From assembly GCA_905331475.1 (NCBI GenBank), contig CAJNYU010002278.1:62001-126000 (forward strand): 64,000 bases of DNA. The letters run 5' to 3'. This document shows, one piece after another, positions 1-12,215 of this stretch. The notes below the pieces were generated by a model. The model saw only the letters and a program-made list of their open reading frames with translations. It made no database searches and had not been told where the DNA came from. Position 1 is the stretch's first letter, and each line of letters opens with the position of its first letter. Position numbers and translations under genes: made by a program. The DNA comes from Rotaria socialis (taxonomy: Eukaryota; Rotifera; Eurotatoria; Philodinida; Philodinidae).

Positions 1-531
1 CGGAATCACAGATAGAAATCATTCAATATTTTACATAGTGTGAATAATGTTCACATAATAAGATAAGACCAATCATACAAGTAATTTCACATGTGAAGCA
101 TATATGAAGGATAACTATAGGGAAAAATAGTGAAGCGTAAAAATTAACGATAGATATCTTAAACTTGGATGCATATGTAAAGAAAAACATAATAGATTAA
201 TAGAATGATCGACTAAAGAAAAGTACATGAAGGATAAATCTGTCAAGATTAATAGAAGTCTTACTGAAAAATGCACACGGCTCGTGTTCACTTCTATAGA
301 AACTTCGAAATAAAGTCTCTGCTTTGTAACAAACTATAAACATCAATTTAATAAAATAATTTGACATTGATCGAAACGATAAAATTAGAAATGTAACTTT
401 TTTCTGATTACCTAATTTAGTAGTAACCTTTTTTTTTCTAGACTTGATCTTAGTCACGGGGTGAAAATTTAAAACAAAAAGAAATTGTCATGATTATTTT
501 CATGACCGTGACTTTTAGTAACACAGTTATT
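1..531. other. AT-rich intergenic sequence, no gene seen
   Basis: No convincing coding frame, splice-linked exon or repeat. The short minus-strand open frame near 197-457 is low-complexity and has no family resemblance. Confidence 0.5.
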
Positions 532-1095
532 CTATGCACTTGAATAATCGCTTTGTGTATCTACTGATTTTATTTTCTTTCTTTTCGCCAATTCTTTGAA
601 ACAAACCTCATCATCATCGATATCATCGAAATCGTCATCATCAGAATCCAAGATGGGTAATTTTTCATTTTTGATAGTCTTCAATATTTGATTTTTCTTT
701 TGACATGTAGCCGATAATGATGATGTAACAAGACGATTTGATTTATTTAATTTAATTTTTAATTGATTTATTGTTCTTTTTAAATATTTTGCACATTGTT
801 CAATATCTAATAAAATAGTTGAACAATCATAACAAATAAAATTTGAAAAATTCTTTATTGGTTCTAATTGCGTATGTAGATAACGTAGAATTAAATCACG
901 GAAACAAACTGTTCGATTTGAAATTTTGCTTTTGAACGGGCTATAATTTTTAAATGGAATTTTCGTGCGTTGTATATGTTTGAATAAATGATAATACTTT
1001 TGACAACATATGGACGAAAATAATGTTGAACGATCACGTAAAATTAATGAAAAACAAAGACGACAACGATCACGTTTTTGTATACAAACAGTCAT
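532..1095 (-). CDS. ZAD-like four-cysteine zinc-binding protein
   Basis: An intron-less open frame whose first ATG is at 1095 (about 187 aa). The frame stays open upstream to 1239 but without another ATG, so the part above 1095 is probably 5' UTR or belongs to an unseen first exon. Near the start is CRLC, and about 90 residues later ICYDC. This spacing of two Cys pairs recalls the ZAD (zinc-finger-associated) domain, which mediates dimerisation in some animal transcription factors. A basic helix-rich stretch follows, then an acidic run of Asp near DSDDDDFDDIDDDE and a basic KRKK that could be a nuclear localisation signal. No C2H2 fingers follow, unlike typical ZAD proteins. A nuclear role is inference; the family call is tentative. 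Confidence 0.5.
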   Translation of the reverse strand: MTVCIQKRDRCRLCFSLILRDRSTLFSSICCQKYYHLFKHIQRTKIPFKNYSPFKSKISNRTVCFRDLILRYLHTQLEPIKNFSNFICYDCSTILLDIEQCAKYLKRTINQLKIKLNKSNRLVTSSLSATCQKKNQILKTIKNEKLPILDSDDDDFDDIDDDEVCFKELAKRKKIKSVDTQSDYSSA

Positions 1096-1421
1096 TGCTA
1101 TTATTAAATACTGTTCATTAAATGATTCATTATTATTAATATAAAATTTATTCACATTTGATATTGAAATAAAATTCGATGATATGAACAATTTATCAAG
1201 GCTAAAAATAGAATGTAATACATAAAATAATAATACCACTATCTAAAATACAACAACAACAACAACAACAATAATTTTACATTAAGCTTTATGTTTATCA
1301 ACGAGACGATAGCGAAAAAAACGAAGCAATACACTGTAGGTGACAATGACGAATATTTAGATATTCATACCCTTGAAGCACGCCCATTGGAACTTGAATA
1401 TATAAATAATGGCTACTCATC

Positions 1422-1424
<3 letters not shown>

Positions 1425-1452
<28 letters not shown>
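1425..1452. repeat. (TA)n microsatellite
   Basis: About 14 uninterrupted TA units. Confidence 0.9.
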
Positions 1453-1959
1453 ACTATCTCGTCAGAAGAATAAAAATCGATCGTTTCTCACAATCGAATC
1501 AAATGTCTTCATCTATTAACATCTTTTTCAAGCCATTTTTTCATCGTAACACAATGAACTAATCTTAAGTTTAATCTCAATACTGTTGTTGAATACGTCG
1601 ATCGGTGAAAATGGAGAACTAAGAATATAAATTGTTTTAAAAGATTAGATTATATTATTAATGTATTTACTTGATCGAGTAGCACACAAGTGGCCAAGTG
1701 TCTTTATGGCAAACATCTAAAACGAAGATGAAGAAACGAACAAAAAAAAAAGAATACGAAGTAGTTCAACGCGACTATATATAACGTTTTATTGATTTTT
1801 ACCGTATCGTTATCACATACGCACATACATGTTGGCTGTTCCTTTTGTACTATCAGCAACCTTGTCACGACCTCTAATGACCTTCTAAACCAAGGCCGCT
1901 TCCAAACTGAACATCTCTCTCTCCCCCTTTCTTTCCATCCTATCGACATATGCATACGT

Positions 1960-1986
1960 ATGTATGTATGTATGTATGTATGTATG
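1960..1986. repeat. (TATG)n microsatellite
   Basis: Six to seven tandem TATG units. Confidence 0.9.
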
Positions 1987-2551
1987 CATATGTTATATAA
2001 AAGTAGAAGAAAAAAAAAGAACAGATCCATTTACGTTCATCGCATTCGACCCTGTATGTGTGTATGAATAGGAGGTCTTTCTTCTCCTCTTTTTCTTTCG
2101 CAATTGCCTTGAACAAACAGACAAGCGGCTGCTGTCGCCGCCGCTTCGTTGAATGTTATTAACCTTGGAGAGCAACATTCGTCCGACTCTTGGTCCTCTA
2201 CATAAATCGTTCTTGTTTCTTCTATGTAACACATAGTGCGTTCAAAAATGTTCAAACAAATCTATAAAAATAGAAAATAATAAAAAAAGAATAATTTAAA
2301 CAAATTTCCTTGTAGGAAATTATTTTTTTCGAGGTTAATTAAAAAAATAAATAATGAATTATATCCAACTATCATAACGATAATAATAGATGCTCAATGG
2401 TTCAATTTTAACGACGAAAGTAGCGCTTCACATAACTATTGATTGGATAAGCAGAATAAACCAATAAGAAAATAAAATGTCTATTTATTTCTTCTATTTC
2501 CTTGCTTTATTTCGGATTACATCAAAAATAATTTTTTTATAGATATTTAAT

Positions 2552-4940
2552 ATGGCTGATGCATTAAGTCTTCTTCGTCAATTTATAATTGAAAATAAAG
2601 AATATACAACTGAAAATGATCGATTCGTATTTAATGATTTGGCATATATGAAAGATGTTAAAACAAATTATCTAGTTTATGGGTTAGTTCCTTTATTTTA
2701 ATTCAATATTAATTTTTGTTTTCTATTCTCTCTCTCTCTGTCTATAGTACTGGTAAAGATAATACGCCAAAAGATTATTATACACTTGAAAGTATTGCTT
2801 TTCTTTCCAAATATGTTGATTTACAACATGCAAATTATGTCAAAAAAGCGGCTGTATGTATTTGTTGATTGCATGAGAAAAATTCTATGTTTAACTATTG
2901 AAATTTGCAGGAAAACGGTATTCCAGCTATCAGTCGTCCAGATCGTAAAGATCTTTTGGCTTATTTAACTGGCGCAACAAATACAGCGGATCGAATCGAT
3001 AGAAATGCTCCATTGGAAATTACGATGCAACGACCGTTGCAAGGTAAATTTGATCAAGTGTACTCTTAAGAAGTCTAATGACGTGAAGAGTTTTTCAATT
3101 ACTAACATTGGATTCATCACCATGTGTGGGGAAAGTTTAGTTGATGATTTTTAATTTTTTTTCTAGTCAATAAACGCCCTGCTGAAGATCCTCGTTTGGA
3201 CAATGCAAAAATGGCTCGAGTTGAAGATGATGATATGCAAAAATTAAAAGATCGCCGAGAGAAAAAATTCGATGAAAAAAATAAAGAAATCGCTGCGGAT
3301 CAAATTCGTCCACTGTCTGGTGAATTATCTACGGAAGCAATCCTTAAATTGCGAGCTAAGTTTCGTGCCACTGCTCGTGATAAAATTGTTGATTTCAAAG
3401 AAAATGAAGATACACCAGAGCCAAGCACAGAACCATTACCAATTACAGCTGATACATTTGAAATTATGAAACGTGAAAGAACATGGAGAAATCGTACCAC
3501 TGTTTTACAAAGTTCCAATAAAGTATACCATTGATTTATTTGAAATTTATTTATCTATCGTTTTAATTAAGAATTTTGCAAAAAATATTCTTTTAATATT
3601 AAATTCAATCAAAGCCAAAGAAGAAAGTGAACAAAAGCAAGAAGCACTTGCTGCTCAACGATCTCCTGCTCGTGATGTAAAACTTAGATGCTTTAGTTTT
3701 TTTCTTGAGATATTTTTTTTTCTCTCTTGTATTTTAGACATCAGCTCGTGCACCTCTCGAAGGTTATTCTCGATATCATCAAGAAAAATTTGTTCCTCGA
3801 GATGAATCAGAATTTAAAATTGATACGCATGCTTCATATCACGGTTTAACCTTAAAAAATGTGACTGAAGGTGCAACACCAAATAAATTTCTAGTAATTA
3901 TTTTCTTTCGAAAATATATCATCATATTGAGTTGTTTTTTTTTAACTTTAATTTAAGTCAGCGGCAAACCCTTCAATACCTAAACCTATTATTTCGGCAA
4001 ATGATAAATTAAATACATCAACTACTGATTCATCAAAACGTCCGTCACGTACACCTATTATTATTATTCCAGCAGCCTTAACATCGTTAATAACTAGATA
4101 TAATTGTAAAGAATTACTCGAAGATTTGAAGTAATCATTTTTAAATGAAATTAGATTGATTGTGAAAGTTCAAAATTTGTTTTTCAGATATATATCAACA
4201 GAAGAAGGCAAAGCAAGTGGAACTAAGCGTGATGGTGATATTTTAATTCAGCGCAAAAAAGGAAATTTAACAGTACCATATCGAATAACAGATGATCCTC
4301 TACGATTGACATCACAAGATTGGTATGAAAATGAAATCATATAGAGTAATTTCATAAAGAGCTGTATTATCAGATAAATTTTCATAGTGAGAGAAGGTTC
4401 GGCAAAGCCTTTCGTTATTTATTCATAAGAAAAACGTTCATCATCAGTTTTTCTGTGAATACAAACTTAAATAAATTATTGTTCCGTCATGTCATTCTAT
4501 TGATCGTCAAACAATTTATTTGCAGCTATACATAATTTCTATTTCTCTCTAGGGAAGAACGTGTTGTTGCTGTATTTGCACAAGGTCCTGCTTGGCAATT
4601 TAAAGGTTGGCCGTGGTCAGGAAATCCGGTAGAAGTTTTTCAGAAAAGTAAGACAAACAAAATCATTTTCTCAGCAAATGATACCTTTCTTGTAATTAGT
4701 CAAAGCATATCATATCAAATGGGCTCAATTAAAAACCGATGCAAACATAGCAAAATGGTGTGTACATTTAATTGAATTGGATCAAAATAAAAGACATCTT
4801 GATTGTGCTCGCATTCGTACGTTTTGGGATTCACTCGATCAGTATGTTTTTTGCAGCAGCGATTTTTAATTTTTTTAAAGAAAAAATTTCTCCTTTCTAT
4901 TAGATTCATTGCAAAGAATAGACCAACATTGAGGTATTAG
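2552..4940 (+). CDS. CDC73: Parafibromin (CDC73), PAF1 complex subunit
   Basis: CDC73 is a subunit of the nuclear PAF1 complex, which travels with RNA polymerase II and promotes elongation, histone modification and 3' processing. Eleven exons join in frame: 2552-2682, 2748-2853, 2911-3043, 3167-3522, 3572-3676, 3738-3893, 3958-4130, 4188-4322, 4553-4647, 4700-4841, 4904-4940 (522 aa; the human protein is 531). The N-terminus begins [12 protein letters not shown]. The middle carries [20 protein letters not shown]. The C-terminal Ras-like CDC73 domain is complete, with [32 protein letters not shown] and a final exon ending NRPTLRY. Most introns are 50-70 bp; the largest (230 bp) splits the C-terminal domain. 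The ATG is the family's standard start. No damage seen. Confidence 0.96.
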
Positions 4941-5883
4941 TTAATGAAGATAATAAATGCTTGCAACGATCGGTTCAATTCAACTTGTATTACTGTTTTC
5001 TTTTCCTTTTTTTATTATTATTAAATCACATCGAGTTTTTTGTCTTTATTGTATATCAAATAAAACAGATGTAGAGACATTGTTTTCATGTGGGACATGA
5101 TCCAAAAGTTAAACAAAACGCACAAGTGTTCAATATTGAAAAAGAAAATTGATTAGTTCACATAAGAAAAATTTTTTTTTTGACAGAAACAGGATCGAGT
5201 GTTATAAAGTTTGTGTCGTTGAAAAGAAAAGATGCAGACGCATTGATTCATATATTCTAGGCTTTCTCAAGATGTTTTTTAATCAATTTTATAAAGAAAA
5301 GACCGGAAATGGTTTCCTATTGAACGAGAAAAAACAGCGATTCTTTTCACAACAACATTTTGAGAATCGACTGAGAACGTTGATTAGAATATCTATGACT
5401 AAAGCTAAGGCTTATGTGGCGTTGTAAGTCTTCAATGTTTAGTTTGACGGAACAGCCAGGGGGTAAAAAAATCATTGTAGCCAAGAATATTAAAGGTAAA
5501 TATTAGATCTTAAGCTTCCGTGACATTCTCATTCGTTACAGAACCGATTTTAGAATATTTTGAATTATACAACACCGAAAATTTTCCATCTTGTTTCTTT
5601 ATTAATATATTCTAGGGTAAAATTATTTTTTTTACAAACGCATGATAGCACGCAAATCGATGGCGTGTAATTTTAACGAGGTTCGTAGCTTCGTGTTTCA
5701 CTTTTATATAATTAAAGAGTAAACAGGAAAAAAACAATTAATATAAACTAGACTAATACAAAAGCAACTGCAACTAACACGCTTTTTTTCCATACACCTG
5801 AATACTCATTATATTTCAAACAAGGAATCAATAATTTAATATACACAAAACAAAAGAAAAGCGCTGAACAATAGTATGGCCTA
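4941..5883. other. Intergenic region between convergent genes
   Basis: 3' flank of CDC73 and of the KChIP-like gene. An AATAAA lies about 12 bp after the CDC73 stop and others near 5065. The plus open frame at 5149-5427 has no recognisable content. Confidence 0.5.
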
Positions 5884-7038
5884 TTAAATAGCTGTAGCTG
5901 ACAGTAATGAAATGCTATTTAATAGCTGCGCATCCTAAAAATAGAAAATTACTTGATAAAAGCAAAAAATAAATCATTAATAGTATTTACGTGTACACAA
6001 TAGTTTTCGAAATCCTCGAAATTAATACTTCCAGCATTATGAAAATCAAGTTTCTAATAAAATAATATTTAATTTGAGAAAATAAAACTAAGAAATTTAC
6101 TTCGAATATACAAGCTGAATGTTTTTCAATTGTAGCGTCAGTTAGAGGTTGCTGAATACAACTGTTTGGTCCAAGAAGATCGTAGATCGAACGAAGAATC
6201 GTTTCTATTGTCTGGTAAATACAAATACATATCGACTAATACAAAAGCATCCATAGCTTACTTGTTTCGTTAATTTTCCATTGTCGGAAATATCATAGAA
6301 ACGAAATACCCATTGAAGTTTTTCCTTGACATCTCCACGTAACAAAATGGATAACGTTTGAATATAATCCTATATAAAAATAAAATAGATTGAATCGATA
6401 GAAAAAAACCACAATCATTGAATTCTGAATAAATCACAATGTGAGTGTACTTTAAATCTTAATCGTTGATAGAAAATATATGCAAATGTTTTTCTTTCTC
6501 TCGGGCATGTTTGTGCTTTGATTTATATGAAAAAATTACTTCAAATGTAAAATACATCCGTTTTCGCCTATCCAAAACGCGAAATAAATAAGTTGTATAG
6601 TCTCGACAATTGCCATGAGGAAAGAAATGCGAATAAATGGTTTGAAATTCACGTTCGGTTACTGCGCCACTTGGACATTCCTATTAACATTCGAAAATGG
6701 AAGTAGAATAAAACATTTGTGGCTTTTTTCCACCGTACTTGTTTAAATCCTTTGTAGAGTAGCCGAATTTCGGATTTATTAAATTTTGTTATTCGTACAA
6801 TGTCTTCTAAGCTTTTTGGTACTTTACGAATTTTGACTGGAAATGTCGATGCTAGTTCATTATCATTTTCTATTATAGAAATAAAATGTTTATACATATA
6901 TTGTAGTTCTATGTCAATAGAATCAGCATCACAACATTTTCTATTCAGCAAATAAAAAATCTCATTACTGCAATCTTCTTTTCTGTATTTTTTCATATTC
7001 GAGGAAATGAAGGAAAATCTGTTTTTTTTTCTCCTCAT
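5884..7038 (-). CDS. KChIP-like neuronal calcium sensor, degenerate EF-hands
   Basis: Six exons on the minus strand: 7038-6739, 6680-6540, 6369-6262, 6211-6101, 6053-5991, 5934-5884, all with phase-0 introns (257 aa). The fold of the Kv-channel-interacting protein branch of the calcium-sensor family is clear: LYKGFKQECPSGAVTEREF, SHFFPHGNC, TLSILLRGDVKEKLQWVF, and a last exon about as long as the KChIP C-terminal helix. In the family these proteins bind Kv4 channel N-termini and change gating and trafficking. Here the loops have lost key ligands: loop 2 reads DRRKRMYFTFED, loop 3 DISDNGKLTKQT (no acidic residue at position 12), loop 4 DFHNAGSINFED. Calcium binding is therefore doubtful. The last splice is the least certain; donor 5990 (GTAAAT) was chosen over an earlier GTACAC. 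Further 5' exons are possible. Confidence 0.85.
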
Positions 7039-10000
7039 ATTATTTGGTGTATAAATAACATGTCTTTTATATTTTTTTTCATAATTTATAAACGAAAGAC
7101 AATCAATATCTTGTCAATAATACTCTACTTGAGAACGTCCTATTATTATTCATATAGAAACCTTCGTCTTTATCATGACGTTAGATCTTTATAGTACTCT
7201 TTCTGCGATACTCATTATTCAATTACTAGGGTGCGACTTTCGAGATGTACACATCTATCACCATCGCGTCAATTATCGTGTTAACATCTAGCATGCAAGG
7301 CGGAAGAAAAATCCTTAAAAAAGAAATCTTCAGAACGAGTTTGACCACTTACGCTCAAATGATTCCATTGACATTTTTCACTTTTTTTGACGGCTGTTGA
7401 AGTAACGAAGAATGAATGAATTAATATAAGTACAACCCTTTTCTAACCATTCGTTTGTTCTATGGCAGACAATAGGTATTGTGACATATTGATTTGTATT
7501 TGTGCACTGACTGATGAAGTTTTTCGGAGCACTTCCGGAAAGAAAAAGCCAGACGCAGAAACTTTTCTTTTGTTTGTAATAGGAACCTGCTTTTCTTCTA
7601 TATGGATGTATATGTACGCAGTTAGTTAGATAGATTGCCTCTATAGTAGATGAGTTTTTTTTTTTTATTGTTTGACTTATCCCTTTCTGACACCCAACAA
7701 GCAAACACAACACGGAGCAGGGGAGAGAGAAAGGGAGAGCGAGAGAGAGAAACATAAAATGAGATGACAGAAAAAGAATCTTTATCTCTCATCCTATTAG
7801 CAAAGCGGACGCGTAGGAGGGTCTGCATGACAAATACATGCGTGATTCTCAAGCGAATAGCAGGAAATAAGAGTGAGAATCAAGCATACTCTAACCAACG
7901 ATATTGTTTTATAACTTTCACTATCAGCACTAATCAATTTATGGTTTCTATTAGTTAATTACATATATTACAAAATCTGTTGTCTCTTTATTATGCTATC
8001 AATATATTTCTTTTCATTTACGGATCGTGTCGTTACTCACTGAAATGTTGTAAACGTTGCATTATTGTATAATTGATGAGTTTTGATTGCCTTTTTTAAT
8101 CTAAATAGAAAAAAAAATATCATCCAAGAGAGCATATGGTGATTCTATGAGAAGCTAAATCGATTCCAGAAAATTGAATAAATGATCATGCTTACAAAAA
8201 CAAGAAATAAAAAAATGGAGGAAGCAAAGAGAGATATGGAGAGAGCGAGAAAAAAAAGCGAAAATCAACAAAGATGACAAGTGTTTGCCTTCAGATCATG
8301 ACAACAACTGTGCATTACATATCTTCTTTTTTTTGGATGAGCGACTAACTAGTCTATCTACCAGAAAGAGAAAGAAAATAGGGTGCCTTAAAATTTCCAC
8401 TTGACACGCGAATTCCAGTTTGGATTAAAGAATAAACTTAGCATAGCTCATTTTACTTGTATAATTAATAAGTCTAGTATTCTTTTTTTATTCTTCTTTT
8501 ATGATAATCTTTATGAAAATAAATAAAAAATTCTAACAATAGATACAGAAAATTACACTTGAGGATTATTTCAAAAAAGACGAAATAATAATGCAAAAAC
8601 AAAAAAGAAAGAAATATATACTAGTCAGAACATTCATGGCATAATGCTCTTGTACTCGACAATATTCTACAAACAAAAGAATCTATTAAGAAGTGTAATT
8701 GAAATATTAAATAATATATTAACTTATGTTTCTAGTAATTCATATTGTCATAACGTATAATCTTATTATTAAAACCAATTACCTAGTGATACTATTTATT
8801 TTGAGAAATAAAATGTAAGTCTCGTGAGGAGGTCTCATGAGATGCTAGTTTTCTTAGGTAACACAGTGGATTTGGACATAATGACGAAATAAGAAAGTAT
8901 TACAGCATTAAATAGCTTCACCAAGACACTGCAGCTATGAAGTTTTCTCAGCTTTGCCGTTATTTTGATTATGATCATCATCATATTTTACGATTGATTA
9001 TTAGAGTTTAAACAAATCATAAGAATTTCGTGACTTACGTGTATAGTTAGTGTGAACGAGCATGTTATCTACTGGCCTTTTCCCTTCAATTCTCAACTAT
9101 CAGCATTTCACAATCAACTGTGTTATGTGAATGAAAAAATAGGAAAAAAATACTTTACCTTGGTGCTTGATAATTCAATCGTTTTTTATGTGATTCAATT
9201 TTCGGTAGGATATTGCATTGTCGACTGGTTTTTCATGATAAATTTGTCAGTGCAATTCTCAGATATGTCGACGTTACTCTGCCTTTTCCATTACTGTAAA
9301 TCGCAATGCTGATGGTTCTTTTCCTTGATTGAATGATAAAGAGTCACTTGTAAGAATATTGCATTAGCATACAACACATTCTGAATTGTACTCCAAGTAG
9401 TTGCTCGAGCATCATTCTCCATTCTATATTAGATTTAACATTAATATCAGAAATAGAAGTACGAAAAGCAATTGCGATTTAAATTTAATTCAAGATAAGA
9501 TGTGAACCTATCTACACAATGACTCTTGTAATTCGCACTTTAATCATAAGGTGATAGACCTTCACAAAATTTACTGCCATTGCTAATCAATGTACCTCGA
9601 TAATGTCCTGCTTTTATTTTGTCCGACGCTAATAGAATTCAGCAATTTTTCCGTGTAATATTTCCTAATTTATCATTAGTTATACTAATAGTAATAATAT
9701 AACACGTTTTAAATTAGCTGTCAGTGAAACTTCGTTTCATCAAATCAAATAACAATAAATGATCATACCATAGTACACAAGAAAGAAGAGTTTGATTGAA
9801 GTTTCATTGAAAAGCAGAACAGTAAAAATAGAGGGTGGTAGGTAAGACCATAAATATATGCATGGAGTATCACTCATTCACACTAGCTCAACGGTATGCA
9901 ATTGTGAAACCATTGATCAGTCTACTTTAAAAATTTTACTGCTCAGGAGCAGTAACTTTTATAAGCTATCCAACATGAAAGAAATCAGAAAATGATTATC

Positions 10001-10278
10001 CACTGATATGTTTGCTGCTTAAAAACAAATTTTTGAAAGTGAACGTGTGGGTGTGACTGTATTTTTAACTCAACCACACCCACACCCTTCACCGAAATAT
10101 TAACAATAGCAAAGTACAACAACACCACATTAATACAGCCATGTGATCTAAAACAATATTTCTAAATACAGCTATTTCTTTTTCTATTCATTTTTTTGTC
10201 TAGTCAATATGATCAAGCTATATGCAATCTTCAAGCATTATCAGCTTTTATTTATATAAATCTCAACAAAAATAATAT
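7039..10278. other. Long AT-rich intergenic stretch, no gene seen
   Basis: About 3.2 kb upstream of the KChIP-like gene and downstream of the F-box gene. Short open frames at 7378-7958 and 9052-9312 lack homology and splice-linked partners. A perfect GT-rich hairpin at 10045-10085 is listed separately. Non-coding first exons or enhancers of the KChIP-like gene could lie here but cannot be shown. Confidence 0.45.
10045..10085. repeat. Hairpin with telomere-like GTGTGGGTGTG arm
   Basis: GTGTGGGTGTG at 10045-10055 is followed after 19 nt by its exact reverse complement at 10075-10085. The arm contains TGTGGG, the repeat unit reported for bdelloid telomeres. Confidence 0.75.
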
Positions 10279-12061
10279 TTACAATAAAGGAAAATATTTA
10301 GAAAAGGTTTCGGGAGACACAAACGGCTCTTCTATACAAACTGATGTCAATTTGCTACAAGTGAGACGTGTAGCATCACCAGTAAAATTGTTTGTAACTA
10401 AAGCTAGTGGTTCATAACGAATATTAATGTTCAATAAACAAGGTAAATAACAATGTTTATCAACAAGAAATCGTTCTGCATAGTCTGCATGAGCACTAGA
10501 AAGATCGAGATCAATAAGATGAGAAAATGCAATCAACGTCATCGATTGTTGTTTGTTCTTCTGTGGTTTTTCATTAAAGATATATAACTCTTTCAATAGA
10601 GGAAAACTTTGAGAGATAACGTCGAAGAAATTATTTTCAAAAGGATAGATGTCTGTCATTATTAAAGATTGAACATTATCAAACATGCCACCTTGAAAAG
10701 AATTACTTAACAAATCAAAAGTTTTGAATTGATATGGAAGTGAATAGATATGGGATCTACTTTTAAAATGATATGGCATTGAGTTGCTATAACACTTATA
10801 TTCAACTGATGTTGTGAAAGTTTCAACATACGAGCCAACGAGTCCATATTCTTTTCTTCTGAAACTATGTTGAATATCTTCATTTGAAGAAAAAACAATT
10901 CCATCATTTTTCTTGTCTACATTTGTGCGTATATTGAAAGTAAATTTGTTTAATTGTGGCATGTAGATGAGAATATCATTATATAATTCATTACCATCAA
11001 TATAATTCTTGTTATTTCTTATTATTGATAAATATAATATCAAATTTTCAAGATTTACCATTCGTCGAAGTAATGGAACAATTAAACTATCATATAAAAG
11101 TGTATGTCGATACGACATTAATGAGAAGTGTTTCAATTTGGGAAGTTTTTTCTATGAAAAAAAAAAATCCTGAATTATCGAATTTACTGTTTTTTTTCTC
11201 TTGAAAGAGAAGAATTAACAATCATACTAACTGTGTTATCGATAGTTCCCGATGTATCTGCAATTATTTTTATACCTATAATCAATTTTGATAAACAATT
11301 CAAACGTCCATCAAGTAAATAAAGACAATCATCGAAAGATTTCACATTCACTTTCAATGTAGTTAAAGTTGAAGATTTGAAATTTATCGATGATAACTTA
11401 TAAGTACAGTATATTGCTCGATGCAACCATTTACAAAAATTTAATTTGATTAATTGTTTACATAAAGATAAAATCAAAGCAAACATCATCGCACGAGTTT
11501 CAGAAGACGGTTCTCCTGGCTCATCATTAATATCAACTTTAAGATGTGCTATTTGTTCAATAAGAAGTTGCCGAAGAATTTTATTACCTTTAATTTACTA
11601 ATTAAAAAACGAACAAACTATTAATTTATCTCCAATGATTTCATTATTGTATTAAATAATTTACTTGTTAAATGATTGAAAAGCACATTTTCTGAAAATC
11701 CCAAAAGTGTTAACGAATAAAGTTGAGGATAATTAATATTATGAAGAACACGTTCCATTGAATTTTGTTCAACGATGAGTTCATTTATTTGATGATAAAT
11801 TTTAGGCAAGACATTTTTACAAATTTTATCAAAGACATGATTGTTTATTGAATACATACGATCATAAAATGATTTCATCGTCATAAAGGTCATATTAAGA
11901 TTCCGAATATAAAATGGATCAAATACTAATTGATCAAACCGTTGATTAATATCAACAAATGAATAGAGAACATCGACCATATTGAGTTTGTTAAAAATAA
12001 TGAATAAAATTTCATTCGGCAAGTCGAGTATATTGAGACGGTTCATGTTCGATATATTCAT
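10279..12061 (-). CDS. F-box domain protein with LRR-like C-terminal region
   Basis: Three exons join in frame: 12061-11665, 11587-11232, 11151-10279 (541 aa). Residues about 8-45 form an F-box: LNILDLPNEILFIIFNKLN, then VLYSFVDINQRFDQLV. F-box proteins bind SKP1 and recruit substrates to SCF ubiquitin ligases. The rest is made of loosely repeated Leu-rich segments such as LKHFSLMSYRHTLLYDSLI and PLLKELYIFNE, which suggests a degenerate LRR solenoid for substrate binding. This layout fits large lineage-expanded F-box families in bdelloids (established only in general terms). The first intron uses donor GTAAAT and acceptor TTAAAG because an earlier AG would leave an in-frame stop. The substrate is unknown. 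The neighbourhood is rich in mobile elements. Confidence 0.85.
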
Positions 12062-12089
12062 GTTTAATCCATTCAGTTCAATACTCGTG

Positions 12090-12215
12090 TTTATATATAT
12101 GTCGCAGTAGAAATTAAAATTCAGTAGAATTTAAAATTCTACTAGTAGAAATTGAAATTCTACTGAATTTTACCTATAGTAGAAACTAAAATTTCAATTT
12201 CTACTAGTAGNTTGT
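12090..12215. repeat. AT-rich foldback repeat with one undetermined base
   Basis: Units of TAGTAGAAATT and its complement AATTTCTACTA alternate several times, giving near-perfect palindromes such as AGTAGAATTTAAAATTCTACT. An N at about 12211 interrupts the last arm, so assembly here is uncertain. It sits just upstream of the F-box gene start. Confidence 0.8.

Larger units (their letters stand above)
1240..2551. other. Intergenic region with microsatellites
   Basis: Lies between the divergent ZAD-like gene and CDC73, so it should hold both promoters. It contains a (TA)n run at 1425-1452 and a (TATG)n run at 1960-1986. Open frames at 1704-2255 on both strands are low-complexity shadows around these repeats. 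Confidence 0.5.

Noticed and set aside
1704-2255. Overlapping open frames on both strands
   Set aside because: Low-complexity sequence around a (TATG)n repeat, no splice-linked partners, no family resemblance.
7378-7958. Possible small genes upstream of the KChIP-like gene
   Set aside because: Composition is non-coding (poly-T, GAGAGA tracts), frames overlap on both strands, nothing recognisable.
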